Shown here: positions 43,801 through 52,237 of the stretch, piece by piece
How the letters are laid out: every line of letters begins with the position of its first letter
How positions within the stretch are numbered: position 1 is the stretch's first letter
Assembly: GCF_902497785.1 (NCBI RefSeq)
Contig: NZ_CABVHK010000012.1
Coordinates: 178,178-242,177 of the forward strand
Origin: Pseudomonas fluorescens
GTDB taxonomy: Bacteria; Pseudomonadota; Gammaproteobacteria; Pseudomonadales; Pseudomonadaceae
Reading direction: 5' to 3'
DNA length: 64,000 nt
Notes under the pieces: model-generated
Databases searched by the model: none
What the model was told of the DNA's origin: nothing
What the model saw: the letters and a program-made list of their open reading frames with translations, nothing else
Translations under genes and position numbers: made by a program

Positions 43801-44392
43801 CGAGACGGGCGACAAACCCTTCGCCGACCTGTGTCAGGGCTGGCAGATATTCCAGCACCTGGGAGGTGCGCAGCAGCGCGCCGCTCAGGTTGCTGAGGAA
43901 GTTGATGGTCGAGCTTTCCAGCACATCCAGCAGGTCTTCGCCCTTGAACATCGTGTCCCCCGAGGCAATGCTGGCGTTATCCAGCCGCTCGGGAAGCAGC
44001 AGGTAGTCGCCGTCGCAATACTGACGCTGGGCAACCACCAGGTTCACATCATCATGGTCGATGAAACCTTGCACTTGACGGGCAATACACTCAGGCAGCA
44101 GTTGATCGTCATCGCAGAGAAACTTGAGGTACTCCCCCGTGGCCTGCTCGGCGCAGGCCAGCAGATTTCCCTTGAACCCCAGGCGTTGTTCATTGCGCAC
44201 ATAACGCAGCGTCACGGCTTGCGGCACCGTGCAGGCCTGGACCAGTTCATGGATGTCGTCACTGTCGCTGTCGTCACACACAATCACTTCAAGCGACGTG
44301 TAGGTCTGGTTCAGGGCGCTGTGCAGCGCGGCCTGAAAGTACAGTGGGTTGTAGGCGGGAATGGCGATAGTGACAAGAGGAGCTGGTTTCAC
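40814..44392 (-). CDS. Very large flagellin glycosyltransferase (Fgt1-like), three glycosyltransferase domains
   Basis: A 1192-residue protein. Residues 5-230 are a GT2 domain (LVTIAIPAYNPLYFQAAL, LEVIVCDDSDSDD, KFLCDDDQLLPECI). Residues 585-820 are a second GT2 domain (PLVSIVVVTRDGLGRLQRC, LLIVDNAS, LLLSPDSQIV). Residues 910-1192 are a GT-B/GT4-type domain (DVIILQGRYSEGAV, VVVSTQPLADALKG, RVGWGGGTSHDGDLAIIADV, LEYGACGYPVICTD). Size and position next to flgL match Fgt1 of P. syringae, which glycosylates flagellin. It lies 126 bases downstream of flgL. Confidence 0.85.
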   Translation of the reverse strand: MKPAPLVTIAIPAYNPLYFQAALHSALNQTYTSLEVIVCDDSDSDDIHELVQACTVPQAVTLRYVRNEQRLGFKGNLLACAEQATGEYLKFLCDDDQLLPECIARQVQGFIDHDDVNLVVAQRQYCDGDYLLLPERLDNASIASGDTMFKGEDLLDVLESSTINFLSNLSGALLRTSQVLEYLPALTQVGEGFVARLDFALFVCLLRRGNLAVIAQVLSFERLHPARLSNQPDVEQAVAVELGWLVQMLAVRSGEPAPAPGHVRFIDLASAALGEPYAWDEMALSRSLGFTQTLIQSRVGENCDSFADVYQQWLACRTLNPAQQRLLPTRLASWAWQPRIVPVVIDADADDAALAVTLESIERQVYGAETVLVLSGGNRTDSVAGNVIRVALQGDGLEQLNGLLMQMDGAHWFWLLRAGDRLNELALLLLAERMVESPDALCLYSDEGGLRNDVSVEPIFKSDFNLDLLRSYPYVGRTLALQRQGFVAAGGFNPDFAELSPHDLVWRLVENHGAHVVEHVAQVLVESAFGLSQWLALPQVIEQNPRVLTAHLDRIGAAHTVRPGKVPLINRIDYQHDVQPLVSIVVVTRDGLGRLQRCVESVLEHTAYAHYELLIVDNASTSIDMRDWLAAMAQMGGDKLRVLHCDYPDNPAAAQNFAVAQARGEYVLLLSPDSQIVNRDWLAELLNHGLRPEVGVVGGRMVSPKGRIEGSALILGMRGPVGVPWRGEVVTTAGYMQRQQTVQNLSAVGTECLLVRKQVFDELQGFDEHAFAQQLNGPDFCLRVRQKGYLVVWTPYAETVRVAGDAPSGTVGSELVAEQKRFYHRWLPIIARDPAYNVNLSLNTNNFSLEPGFKNDWNPFTRHLLPRVLAIPINETAVGHYRVTQPFLELEAAGQVLGNLAFHTPSDIELERQSPDVIILQGRYSEGAVNEVERVKNSSRAFRIFELDDYVIDVPKKNAHVRKAIVGVEKIVRRAIGLCDRVVVSTQPLADALKGMHDDIRVVPNMLAPYLWNGLSSQRRTSRKPRVGWGGGTSHDGDLAIIADVVRLLADEVEWVFFGMCPPALKPFVHEFHPSVGLQAYPGKLASLNLDLALAPLEFHIFNDCKSNLRLLEYGACGYPVICTDTEAYRGYLPCTKVVSNSTEEWLEAIRMHLADPEASYRMGDALREEVLRDYMLRGNNLNYWAEAWLPG

Positions 44393-44518
44393 GGCAGGGA
44401 AACTCTCGAGCGGCGGGCGCTCACTCCATCAAGAGTGAAGCAGCCCTGAACCGCTGAAAAAAGACGGTTTGCACTCGGGTGTCCAGAGCCCTCGCGCCAA
44501 CAGCGCGAAGGCCTTGAC

Positions 44519-46123
44519 TCAGACTTTGTTGAACAGCCCCAACTGAGCGATTTTGCTGAACGCCAGCTGCGACGCCTGCAGCATGGTTTGCTGCAAGGTC
44601 AGGCGGGTCATCACCGTGGCCGGATCCGAATCCCGGATCGAGCCCTGGGTCTGCGTGTTGGCCACCACCAGTGCCTCGTTGATATCGGTCTGATTGATCA
44701 GCGACGCACCGCGTCCACCCACGGAACTGAGGCCGGAGGTCAACTGGTCGGTGCCGCTGGTCAGGTTACCAACCGCCGAACCCACGGCCGCGTTCAATTT
44801 CTGAATGGCGAGCGGGTCGTTGTTGGTCGGCGTCGACAGCGCGGTTTTCAGCTGGCTGACGGTGTCCAGCACGCTCTGCGTCTGGTGAGTGTTGACCGCA
44901 ACCGAGAACTGGTCGCCGGCAACCATGGTCGGTGCTGGCGTGCCGCTCAGGGTAAAGGCCACGCCCGACGCGGTGGCGACGGAGCCCGCCAGTACGCCGC
45001 TGGAAACCGGCTTGCTGTTGGCGGTCAGTGGTGCGGCATACAAATCGAAAGCCGTGGGGCTGGTGAACTTCAGAATTGCCCCGCCTTCCGGGAAGCTGGC
45101 GTGGTAGGCCGCACTGTTGGTGATCTCCGTTTGGGTGACCACCTCGTTCGACACGTTGCCCGGTGCGCGCGAAGCGTTGAAGCTGTCCGGCTTGGCCGCC
45201 AGGGTGAAGCTGTAGGCATTCGGCGACCCGGCCGGCGGAAACACAGTCCCGGGAACGTCGCCAGACTTCATGTTGATGTTCAACTTCAGGTCGACACCGC
45301 GGAAGTTGATGGTCTGCGTCGCCGCACCATTGCTGGAACTGAACACGCCGTTGCCGGTGGCCTCGGACGTCACGTCGGCACCCGACGAGTCCCTGATTTC
45401 CATCTGCGTCGGGCTGAGGAAATTCACAGTGTAAGGCTCGCCACCGCGGAATTTGGCGTTGTAGGTCACGTCGGAATTGACCTGACCATTGGACAGCGAC
45501 ACACGACCGCCATCGACGGCAGGCGTAGGCGAGGTCATCGTGGCCTGCGTACGACTGGTGTTGATCGCCTGCTGGAACACCGCCCAACCGGTGCTGTTGG
45601 TGGCCATCGACTGGGTATCGCCAATCGGCAGGTCCAGCGTGACCTGGTCACCGTTATAGCTGTAGGTGCCGTCGGAATTGCGCGTGAACGGAATGGTGTC
45701 ACCCTTGGAACCGGCGAAAATGTACTTGCCGTTCTCGTCCTTGGTGTTCATCAGGCTCAGCAGTTGCTCTTCGATCTGGCTCAGCTCCGAAGCATTGGCC
45801 TGGCGGTCGGCATCGGTGTAACCGGCGTTGCCGGCACCCAGGGCCAGTTCCTTGGCGCGTTGCAGCACGTTGCCGATGCTGGTCATCACCGCTTCGGTCT
45901 GGCCGAGCGCGTTCTTGATCGTGGTGATGTTGTTCGAAAACTGGTCGAGCATCGAAGCCTGCTGACCCAATTGCAGCAGACGCGAAGCGCCGACCGGATC
46001 ATCGGCAGCGGTGTTGACGCGAACGAGGCTGCTGGCCTCTTCGCTGCTCTTCACCACGTTGGCGAAATTCTTTTGATAGTTGGCAGCTGAGGACTCGTAA
46101 AACTGGGCGGTAGAAATGCGCAT
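44519..46123 (-). CDS. flgL: FlgL, hook-filament junction protein
   Basis: FlgL (HAP3) joins the hook to the filament. The 534-residue protein starts MRISTAQFYESSAANYQKNF and has ASRLLQLGQQASMLDQFSNN, both flagellin-like D0/D1 motifs. It ends MLQASQLAFSKIAQLGLFNKV. Its variable centre is large; the protein is well above the roughly 320 residues of enteric FlgL. It is last in flgFGHIJKL, 13 bases after flgK. Confidence 0.95.
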   Translation of the reverse strand: MRISTAQFYESSAANYQKNFANVVKSSEEASSLVRVNTAADDPVGASRLLQLGQQASMLDQFSNNITTIKNALGQTEAVMTSIGNVLQRAKELALGAGNAGYTDADRQANASELSQIEEQLLSLMNTKDENGKYIFAGSKGDTIPFTRNSDGTYSYNGDQVTLDLPIGDTQSMATNSTGWAVFQQAINTSRTQATMTSPTPAVDGGRVSLSNGQVNSDVTYNAKFRGGEPYTVNFLSPTQMEIRDSSGADVTSEATGNGVFSSSNGAATQTINFRGVDLKLNINMKSGDVPGTVFPPAGSPNAYSFTLAAKPDSFNASRAPGNVSNEVVTQTEITNSAAYHASFPEGGAILKFTSPTAFDLYAAPLTANSKPVSSGVLAGSVATASGVAFTLSGTPAPTMVAGDQFSVAVNTHQTQSVLDTVSQLKTALSTPTNNDPLAIQKLNAAVGSAVGNLTSGTDQLTSGLSSVGGRGASLINQTDINEALVVANTQTQGSIRDSDPATVMTRLTLQQTMLQASQLAFSKIAQLGLFNKV

Positions 46124-46136
46124 GGGCTACGACTCC

Positions 46137-48203
46137 TTAAAGACTGTTGATCAGTGTGCTGAAAATTGCCTGCGCAGCCTTGATGATCTGCGAAGACGCG
46201 GTGTAGTACTGCTGATACTTGACCAGGTTGCCGGTTTCCTCATCGAGGTCGACACCCGAAAGCGAGTCGCGCGCACCCTTGGCATTCGCCAGGATGGCCC
46301 CGGTGGCCGCGCTGTCGAGCTTGCCCTGTGCCGCCTTGGAACCCACGCCCTCGACCAGTTTGCCGTAAGCGTCGTTCAGGGAAATGCCCTTGCTGGCGGA
46401 ACCGGTGTCCACGGTCTGCGCGGTCTGCAAGTCGGCCAGTGCGGTGCCGTTGCGGTTGTCCAGGCTGCCCGGCTGGCTGAGCGTCACGTTGATCCCGGCG
46501 CCGCTGCTTGGCGCGCCGGCGATGGTCATGCTGAAGGCCGCGGTGTACTGAGTGGCGGGCGGCGGCGGGATCGGCGCACCCGTCGCATCCTGGAGAGGAA
46601 TGTTCAGGTTCAGGGTGTTGCTCTCACCCGGCTTGATCGTGCCGCTGCTGATCACCCCACCCTTGGCATCGAGAAACTGGTAGGTCTGGCTGGCGCCGTC
46701 GGCGGACACCGCCCCAAACACAACCTTGGCCGGCGTGGAGTTTTTCAGGCCGTTCTGCATCGCGGTGGTGGTGGCCGCGTCGTAGATGTCGAATTTGGTG
46801 GTCAGGGTCGGTTGACCGCTGGCCGGAATCGTCAGGGTGCCGTTGCCGCTGCCGCTCGCTGCAATGGCCGCGCCCAGCGGTGCCGCGATGGCCAGACGCT
46901 TGGAGTCGGTCATCTCGGTCTTGATATTGGCCGCCGCGTTGCGGGTCGGGGTGATCCTGAAGCTGTCACCGGGCGTGGCGCTGACTGCATTGAACTTCAT
47001 CTCGACGCCGTCGATGACCGGAGCCGTTGCCGGCGGCGTAGTGCTGTAAGTGCCCAGAGGCGTGTTGTCCGGCAGGCGCTGAATGGTGTAATCGGTGGCG
47101 GTAGTGAACGTGATCTTGTAATCGTTGATGGTCAGCTTGCCGGTGTCCTTGATGCTCACATCAAAGTTGCCGGTGCCGACGTTGCTGGTACTGGCCACGC
47201 TGCGCTGGGAAATCTGTGCCAACGAATTGATGCTGTTGAACAGGTTCGAACCGAACGCGCCGTTCTTGTCGATGCCCTGGGCCTGAAGGCTGTTCATCTG
47301 ATCGGCGACGACCAGCGCCACGCGACCCAGTTCGTTCATGGCCGGATCGAGCACGGTGCTGCGATAACGCAGCAGACCACCGATCTCGCCACCGGTCATG
47401 ATCGAGGTGATGTCGATGGTGCTCGAACCGCGGTTGAGTTGCAGCGACAAGCGACCCGGATCGTCTTTGCCCGGTACCACTTCAAGCTTGCTGGCGCTGT
47501 TGCCCATGACCAGCGGCTGACCGCTGCCCAGGTAAATATCGAGGCTGCCTTCACGCTCCACCACTTGCGCACCGGTGAAGGTCGACAGTTGGCGCACGGT
47601 TTCATTGCGCGCATCGAGCAGCTCGTTCGGCATGCCGCCGGAGCTGGAAACCTCGGAGATCCGCTGGTTCAACTGCGCGACGGTAGCAGCCAGTTTATTG
47701 ATCTGGTCCGCCATGTTCGTCAGGTTGCCGTTGATGTTGGCATTCTGTTGCGTCAGCTGCGTGGAGATCGAATTGAAACGGTTGCTCAAGGCCTGCGCAT
47801 CGCTGAGCAGCAACTGGCGGGACGCGTCGTCACCCGGCTTGGCGTTGACGTTTTGCACCGAGGCGAAAAACTTGGTCAGCGCGCCGTTCAGGCCGGTGCC
47901 CGTATCGGAAAGCAGCTTGTCCAGCGGCGTGACCTGATTCAGGTAGGCCGCCGAATCACTGTTGAGCGACGTGGTGGTTTGCAACTGCGCATCGAGGTAG
48001 CTGTTGTACACCCGACGCACATCGGCCAGCGTGGTGCCGGTGCCGATAAACACATTGCCGAACTGCTGCGAGGCCTTGGTGCCCTGCACTGTTTGCTGGC
48101 GCGAGTAACCGGCCGTGTCGACGTTGGCAATGTTGTTACCGGTGGTCATCAACGAGGATTGACCCGCTTGCAGACCCGACATCCCGATATTGAGCAAACT
48201 CAT
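46137..48203 (-). CDS. flgK: FlgK, hook-associated protein 1
   Basis: FlgK (HAP1) is the first junction protein on the hook. The 688-residue product starts SLLNIGMSGLQAGQSSLMTTGNNIANVDTAGYSRQ (the basal-body rod/HAP signature in its first 35 residues). It ends in GVDLDEETGNLVKYQQYYTASSQIIKAAQAIF, the usual C-terminal helix. The middle is long and variable. It lies 23 bases after flgJ. Confidence 0.96.
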   Translation of the reverse strand: MSLLNIGMSGLQAGQSSLMTTGNNIANVDTAGYSRQQTVQGTKASQQFGNVFIGTGTTLADVRRVYNSYLDAQLQTTTSLNSDSAAYLNQVTPLDKLLSDTGTGLNGALTKFFASVQNVNAKPGDDASRQLLLSDAQALSNRFNSISTQLTQQNANINGNLTNMADQINKLAATVAQLNQRISEVSSSGGMPNELLDARNETVRQLSTFTGAQVVEREGSLDIYLGSGQPLVMGNSASKLEVVPGKDDPGRLSLQLNRGSSTIDITSIMTGGEIGGLLRYRSTVLDPAMNELGRVALVVADQMNSLQAQGIDKNGAFGSNLFNSINSLAQISQRSVASTSNVGTGNFDVSIKDTGKLTINDYKITFTTATDYTIQRLPDNTPLGTYSTTPPATAPVIDGVEMKFNAVSATPGDSFRITPTRNAAANIKTEMTDSKRLAIAAPLGAAIAASGSGNGTLTIPASGQPTLTTKFDIYDAATTTAMQNGLKNSTPAKVVFGAVSADGASQTYQFLDAKGGVISSGTIKPGESNTLNLNIPLQDATGAPIPPPPATQYTAAFSMTIAGAPSSGAGINVTLSQPGSLDNRNGTALADLQTAQTVDTGSASKGISLNDAYGKLVEGVGSKAAQGKLDSAATGAILANAKGARDSLSGVDLDEETGNLVKYQQYYTASSQIIKAAQAIFSTLINSL

Positions 48204-48226
48204 GGTTCAGACCTTAATCCTGGTGC

Positions 48227-49531
48227 CTATAAAGGCGTGGTGGAAACGCCCGCCGCAGCGTAGTTCTGGTAACTCGTCATCTGCTTGGCTATCTGCGAAA
48301 TCTTGCTTGCGTAGTCCGGGTCGGTTGCGTAACCGGCCTTCTGCAACTCGCGTACAAACTGTTCTGGGTTATCGGCCGACTTCAGAACATCTTGATAGCG
48401 ATTGTTCGATTGCAGCAGCGTCACAAGGTCATGAAAGCTGTCCTTGTACGAGTCGTAGGAACGGAACTCGGCCGTCTCCTTGACCATCGCGCCATTCCTG
48501 AATTCGCTGGTGATCGCCCGTGCCGAATTACCCTGCCAATTGCTGCTGGCCTTGATGCCGAACAGGTTGTGGCTGCTGCTGCCGTCTTGCTGGCGCATGA
48601 CCGATTTGCCCCAACCGGTTTCCAGCGCAGCCTGAGCCACGAGGTAGCGCGGATCGACACCAATGCGCTCGGCGGCTTCTTTGGCCATCGGCAGCATGGT
48701 GTTGACGAATTCGTCGGCGGAACTGAACGCTTTCTTCGCCGGCGCCAAGGGAATTTGCGCAATCGCACGCCCCTGAATCTGCAGGCTGCCGTTCGATGCC
48801 GCCTGGGCATTCGCCAGCCAGTCGCCATTGAACAACGGCCCCGCACCGGTCTGCGTGGTAACGCGCTCTGGCAATCGAGTCTTGTTGATCGTCGCGACGG
48901 TCGCCGCAGCCGGGGTCGTCGCCGAAGGCACCAGGCCTGCCAGCAAGCGATCCGCCAGTTTTGGTGGCAATGCCAGCCGCCGCTGATTGATCAGCGCCAT
49001 GTCATTGCGGTGCGCGCCCTCACCTGCCCCTTGCGGCGCATGGATCGAACGCGAGGCCCACAACGGGCGCTGACCATTGACCCGCGACAGCGGCCCGTCG
49101 GTCCCGACCGTGCCCGCCGCCACTGGCGTCTGCGCCGCCGCTTTGGCCGCTTCCTGCTTGGCCGCCGACAACGTTGCCGCTTCGCCCGGCGCCAGTGGTT
49201 TGTTTTTCGACATCTGGCGCATCAGCACGTCCGCCAGACCAATACCACCGCCCTCGCGGGACATGGAAACGGCCAACTGCTGATCGTACATTTCCTGATA
49301 CTGCTTGGCGGCCGGCGTGTTGAGCGGATTGTCCTCGCCCAGGGAATCGGTGGCCTTGCGCATGGACTTGAGCATTTCACCGAGAAACAGCGACTCGAAT
49401 TCCTGCGCCACTTTGCGCATGTTGGCGTCACTGTCCTTGTCGCCGACCTTGAGCTGGTTCAGCCGGTTCAGGTCCGAATACGAACCCGAATCGCTGCTGC
49501 CGACACCCAGGCCACCCTTGCGCATCTCCAT
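48227..49531 (-). CDS. flgJ: FlgJ, rod assembly protein and peptidoglycan hydrolase
   Basis: FlgJ caps the growing rod and opens the cell wall. The 434-residue protein has an N-terminal rod-capping domain (KVAQEFESLFLGEMLKSMR). A long Ala/Pro linker follows, then a C-terminal glucosaminidase domain at about residues 275-430 (DPRYLVAQAALETGWGKSVM, NLFGIKASSNWQG, YATDPDYASKISQI). The ATG at 49531 has GAGGA 8 bases upstream. It follows flgI by 11 bases. Confidence 0.95.
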   Translation of the reverse strand: MEMRKGGLGVGSSDSGSYSDLNRLNQLKVGDKDSDANMRKVAQEFESLFLGEMLKSMRKATDSLGEDNPLNTPAAKQYQEMYDQQLAVSMSREGGGIGLADVLMRQMSKNKPLAPGEAATLSAAKQEAAKAAAQTPVAAGTVGTDGPLSRVNGQRPLWASRSIHAPQGAGEGAHRNDMALINQRRLALPPKLADRLLAGLVPSATTPAAATVATINKTRLPERVTTQTGAGPLFNGDWLANAQAASNGSLQIQGRAIAQIPLAPAKKAFSSADEFVNTMLPMAKEAAERIGVDPRYLVAQAALETGWGKSVMRQQDGSSSHNLFGIKASSNWQGNSARAITSEFRNGAMVKETAEFRSYDSYKDSFHDLVTLLQSNNRYQDVLKSADNPEQFVRELQKAGYATDPDYASKISQIAKQMTSYQNYAAAGVSTTPL

Positions 49532-49542
49532 GGTCGTCGTCC

Positions 49543-50649
49543 TCAGATCACGATCAAGTCGGCTTGCAACGCGCCGGCCTGTTTCAAGGCTTCAAGGATC
49601 GCCATCAAGTCACCCGGCGCCGCGCCGACCTGGTTCACCGCCCGCACGATCTCGTCGAGGGTGGTGCCCGGGCCGAACTTGAACATCGGCTTGGCTTCCT
49701 GTTGCGCGTTGACTCGCGAGCGCGGCACGACGGCGGTCTGACCATTGGACAGAGGGCCGGGCTGGCTGACGATCGGGTCTTCGGTGATGGTCACGGTCAG
49801 GCTGCCGTGGGTCACGGCGGCCGGGGACACCTTGACGTTCTGGCCGATCACGATGGTGCCGGTGCGCGAGTTGATGATGACTTTCGCCACTGCCTGACCC
49901 GGATCGACTTCAAGGTTTTCCAGGATCGACAGGTAGTCGACGCGCTGGCTCGGATCCAGTGGCGCACTGACGCGAATGGAACCGCCATCGATGGCCTGGG
50001 CCACGCCAGGGCCGAGCAGGTCGTTGATCTTGTCGACGATGCGCTTGGCGGTGGTGAAGTCGGAACGGTTGAGGTTCAGCGTCAGGCTGTTGCCCTGATT
50101 GAAACCGCTCGGTACCGAGCGCTCCACCGACGCACCGCCGGGGATGCGACCGGCCGACGGAACGTTGACAGTGATCTTCGAGCCGTCACGGCCTTCCGCA
50201 TCAAAACCGCCGACCACCAGGTTGCCCTGAGCGACCGCGTACACATTGCCGTCGATCCCCTTGAGCGGCGTCAGCAGCAAGGTGCCGCCGCGCAGGCTCT
50301 TGGAGTTACCGATGGAGGACACGGTGATGTCGACCTGCTGACCGGGTTTGGCGAAGGCCGGCAAATCGGCACTGATCGACACCGCCGCCACGTTCTTCAA
50401 CTGCACGTTGCCGGAACCCGCCGGCACCTTGATGCCGAACTGCGAGAGCATGTTGTTGAACGTCTGCAGGGTGAACGGGGTTTGCGTCGTCTGGTCACCG
50501 GTGCCGTTAAGCCCGACCACCAGGCCATAACCGATCAATTGGTTGGACCGCACGCCGGAGATGCTGGCGATATCCTTCAGCCGCTCGGCTTGAGCGCTGA
50601 AGGCCGCAGACAGCAAAAACGCAGCCACCATCAGGTGTTTGAAAGTCAA
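49543..50649 (-). CDS. flgI: FlgI, flagellar P-ring protein
   Basis: FlgI forms the P ring in the peptidoglycan layer. The product of about 368 residues has a signal peptide ending AFSAQA, then ERLKDIASISGVRSNQLIGY and GLVVGLNGTGDQT, the classic mature start. It ends MAILEALKQAGALQADLIVI. The start is a TTG at 50649 because AGGTGG stands 5 bases before it and the signal peptide then has the usual length. A GTG at 50658, immediately after the flgH stop, is the alternative but has no ribosome site. Confidence 0.95.
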   Translation of the reverse strand: MTFKHLMVAAFLLSAAFSAQAERLKDIASISGVRSNQLIGYGLVVGLNGTGDQTTQTPFTLQTFNNMLSQFGIKVPAGSGNVQLKNVAAVSISADLPAFAKPGQQVDITVSSIGNSKSLRGGTLLLTPLKGIDGNVYAVAQGNLVVGGFDAEGRDGSKITVNVPSAGRIPGGASVERSVPSGFNQGNSLTLNLNRSDFTTAKRIVDKINDLLGPGVAQAIDGGSIRVSAPLDPSQRVDYLSILENLEVDPGQAVAKVIINSRTGTIVIGQNVKVSPAAVTHGSLTVTITEDPIVSQPGPLSNGQTAVVPRSRVNAQQEAKPMFKFGPGTTLDEIVRAVNQVGAAPGDLMAILEALKQAGALQADLIVI

Positions 50650-50658
50650 CGTGGCCAC

Positions 50659-51354
50659 CTAGAAAGGGAACAGCGGGCTGAGGAAGAAACGGTCGAACCA
50701 GCCTGGCTGACTCGCATCGGCAAACGCACCGGTGCCCGAGTAGGTAATGCGTGCATCGGCGACGCGGGTCGACGAAACGGTGTTGTCGGTGGAGATGTCA
50801 TCGGCGCGAACCAGACCGGCAATCCGTACCAGCTCATCGCCGGTATTGAGGGTCAGCCACTTCTCGCCGCGTACGGCGATGATGCCGTTGGGCAGTACAT
50901 CAGCCACGGTCACGGTGATCGAGCCGGTCAGGCTGTTGCTCTGACCGGACTTGCTGTCGCCCTTGGTGGCGCGGTCGCCTTCGTAACCCACGTCCAGACT
51001 CAGACTACCGCTGCCCACCGGATCACTGGTGCTCAAGCCGCCGCCGAAGAACGAGCTCAGGCCGATGTCGGTCTTGCTGTTCTTGCCGATCTGCGAGTTG
51101 GCGTTCTTGCTCGCCTGGGTGCGCTCGTTCAGGGTGATGGTGATGATGTCACCGACCCGGAACGCCTTGCGGTCGCTGTACAGGTTCTGTTCAAAACCGG
51201 CCTGATAGATCGAGCCGTTATTCGCGGCAGCCGGCAACGGCGTACGCGGCAACACCGGTGCGTAGTAAGGGTCATTCGGCTTGGGCGGCGGGGCGACACA
51301 GCCCGCGAGCGCGGTGATCCCACTCAGTGCCAGAACAGATACAAAGCGATTCAT
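50659..51354 (-). CDS. flgH: FlgH, flagellar L-ring lipoprotein
   Basis: FlgH builds the outer-membrane L ring. The 231-residue product has a lipoprotein signal with lipobox LAGC (Cys19), then NNGSIYQAGFEQNLYSDRKA and RVGDIITITLNERTQASKNA, standard FlgH motifs. It ends FDRFFLSPLFPF. It abuts flgI and follows flgG by 52 bases. Confidence 0.96.
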   Translation of the reverse strand: MNRFVSVLALSGITALAGCVAPPPKPNDPYYAPVLPRTPLPAAANNGSIYQAGFEQNLYSDRKAFRVGDIITITLNERTQASKNANSQIGKNSKTDIGLSSFFGGGLSTSDPVGSGSLSLDVGYEGDRATKGDSKSGQSNSLTGSITVTVADVLPNGIIAVRGEKWLTLNTGDELVRIAGLVRADDISTDNTVSSTRVADARITYSGTGAFADASQPGWFDRFFLSPLFPF

Positions 51355-51406
51355 GACCCTACCTCACGGTGTTGCAGGCGACCTCATGGCCGCCTCATAG
51401 ACTTGA

Positions 51407-52192
51407 TTACAGATTCTGCGTTACGAACGAGAGCATCTGGTCGGCGGTGGAGATCACCTTGGAGTTCATCTCGTAGGCGCGCTGAGTGGTGATCATGTTG
51501 ACCATCTCTTCAACGGTGCTGACGTTGGACGTTTCCAGGGTGTTCTGCAGCGTGGTGCCGAAACCGGCCAGGCCAGGCGTGCCGACTTGCGGCGCGCCAC
51601 TCGCGGCGGTTTCCAGGAACAGGTTGTTACCCACGGCCTGCAAGCCTGCCGGGTTGATGAAGTCGGCGGTTTGCAGGTTGCCGATCACCTGGGCGGCCGG
51701 GTTGCCGGCGATGGTGATGGACACGGTGCCGTCGCGACCGACCGTGAAGGTCTGGGCGTCGTTGGGAATGACAATCGCAGGCTCCAGCGCGAAGCCGCTG
51801 GAGTTGACGATCTGACCGTTGGAGTCGAGGTGGAACGTACCGTCACGGGTGTAGGACGTGGTGCCGTCCGGTTGCAGAATCTGGAAGAAGCCGCGACCGT
51901 CGATGGCCATGTCCAAAGGTTGCTCGGTGGTTTGCAGACTGCCGGCGTTGAAGTTTTTCTGGGTGCCGACGATGCGCACACCGGTACCCAGTTGCAGGCC
52001 CGACGGCAATTCGCTGTCCTGGGTCGACTGGGCGCCTGGCTGGCGTTTGATCTGATAGAGCAAGTCCTGGAACTCGGCGCGGTCACGTTTGAAACCCGTG
52101 GTCGACACGTTGGCCAGGTTGTTGGAAATGGTCGTCAGGTTGGTGTCCTGGGCGGACAGACCTGTTTTGGCAACCCATAGAGCCGGAAGCAT
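51407..52192 (-). CDS. flgG: FlgG, distal rod protein
   Basis: FlgG is the distal rod subunit. The 261-residue product begins MLPALWVAKTGLSAQDTNLT with TISNNLANVSTTGFKRDRAE, the rod signature. It ends NTLETSNVSTVEEMVNMITTQRAYEMNSKVISTADQML, seen here over residues 220-258. The length is exactly typical (about 260). Confidence 0.97.
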   Translation of the reverse strand: MLPALWVAKTGLSAQDTNLTTISNNLANVSTTGFKRDRAEFQDLLYQIKRQPGAQSTQDSELPSGLQLGTGVRIVGTQKNFNAGSLQTTEQPLDMAIDGRGFFQILQPDGTTSYTRDGTFHLDSNGQIVNSSGFALEPAIVIPNDAQTFTVGRDGTVSITIAGNPAAQVIGNLQTADFINPAGLQAVGNNLFLETAASGAPQVGTPGLAGFGTTLQNTLETSNVSTVEEMVNMITTQRAYEMNSKVISTADQMLSFVTQNL

Positions 52193-52237
52193 TCGATTCT
52201 CCTCGTGCGCCTGTTTTACGGCGCGACGTTCTGATAA

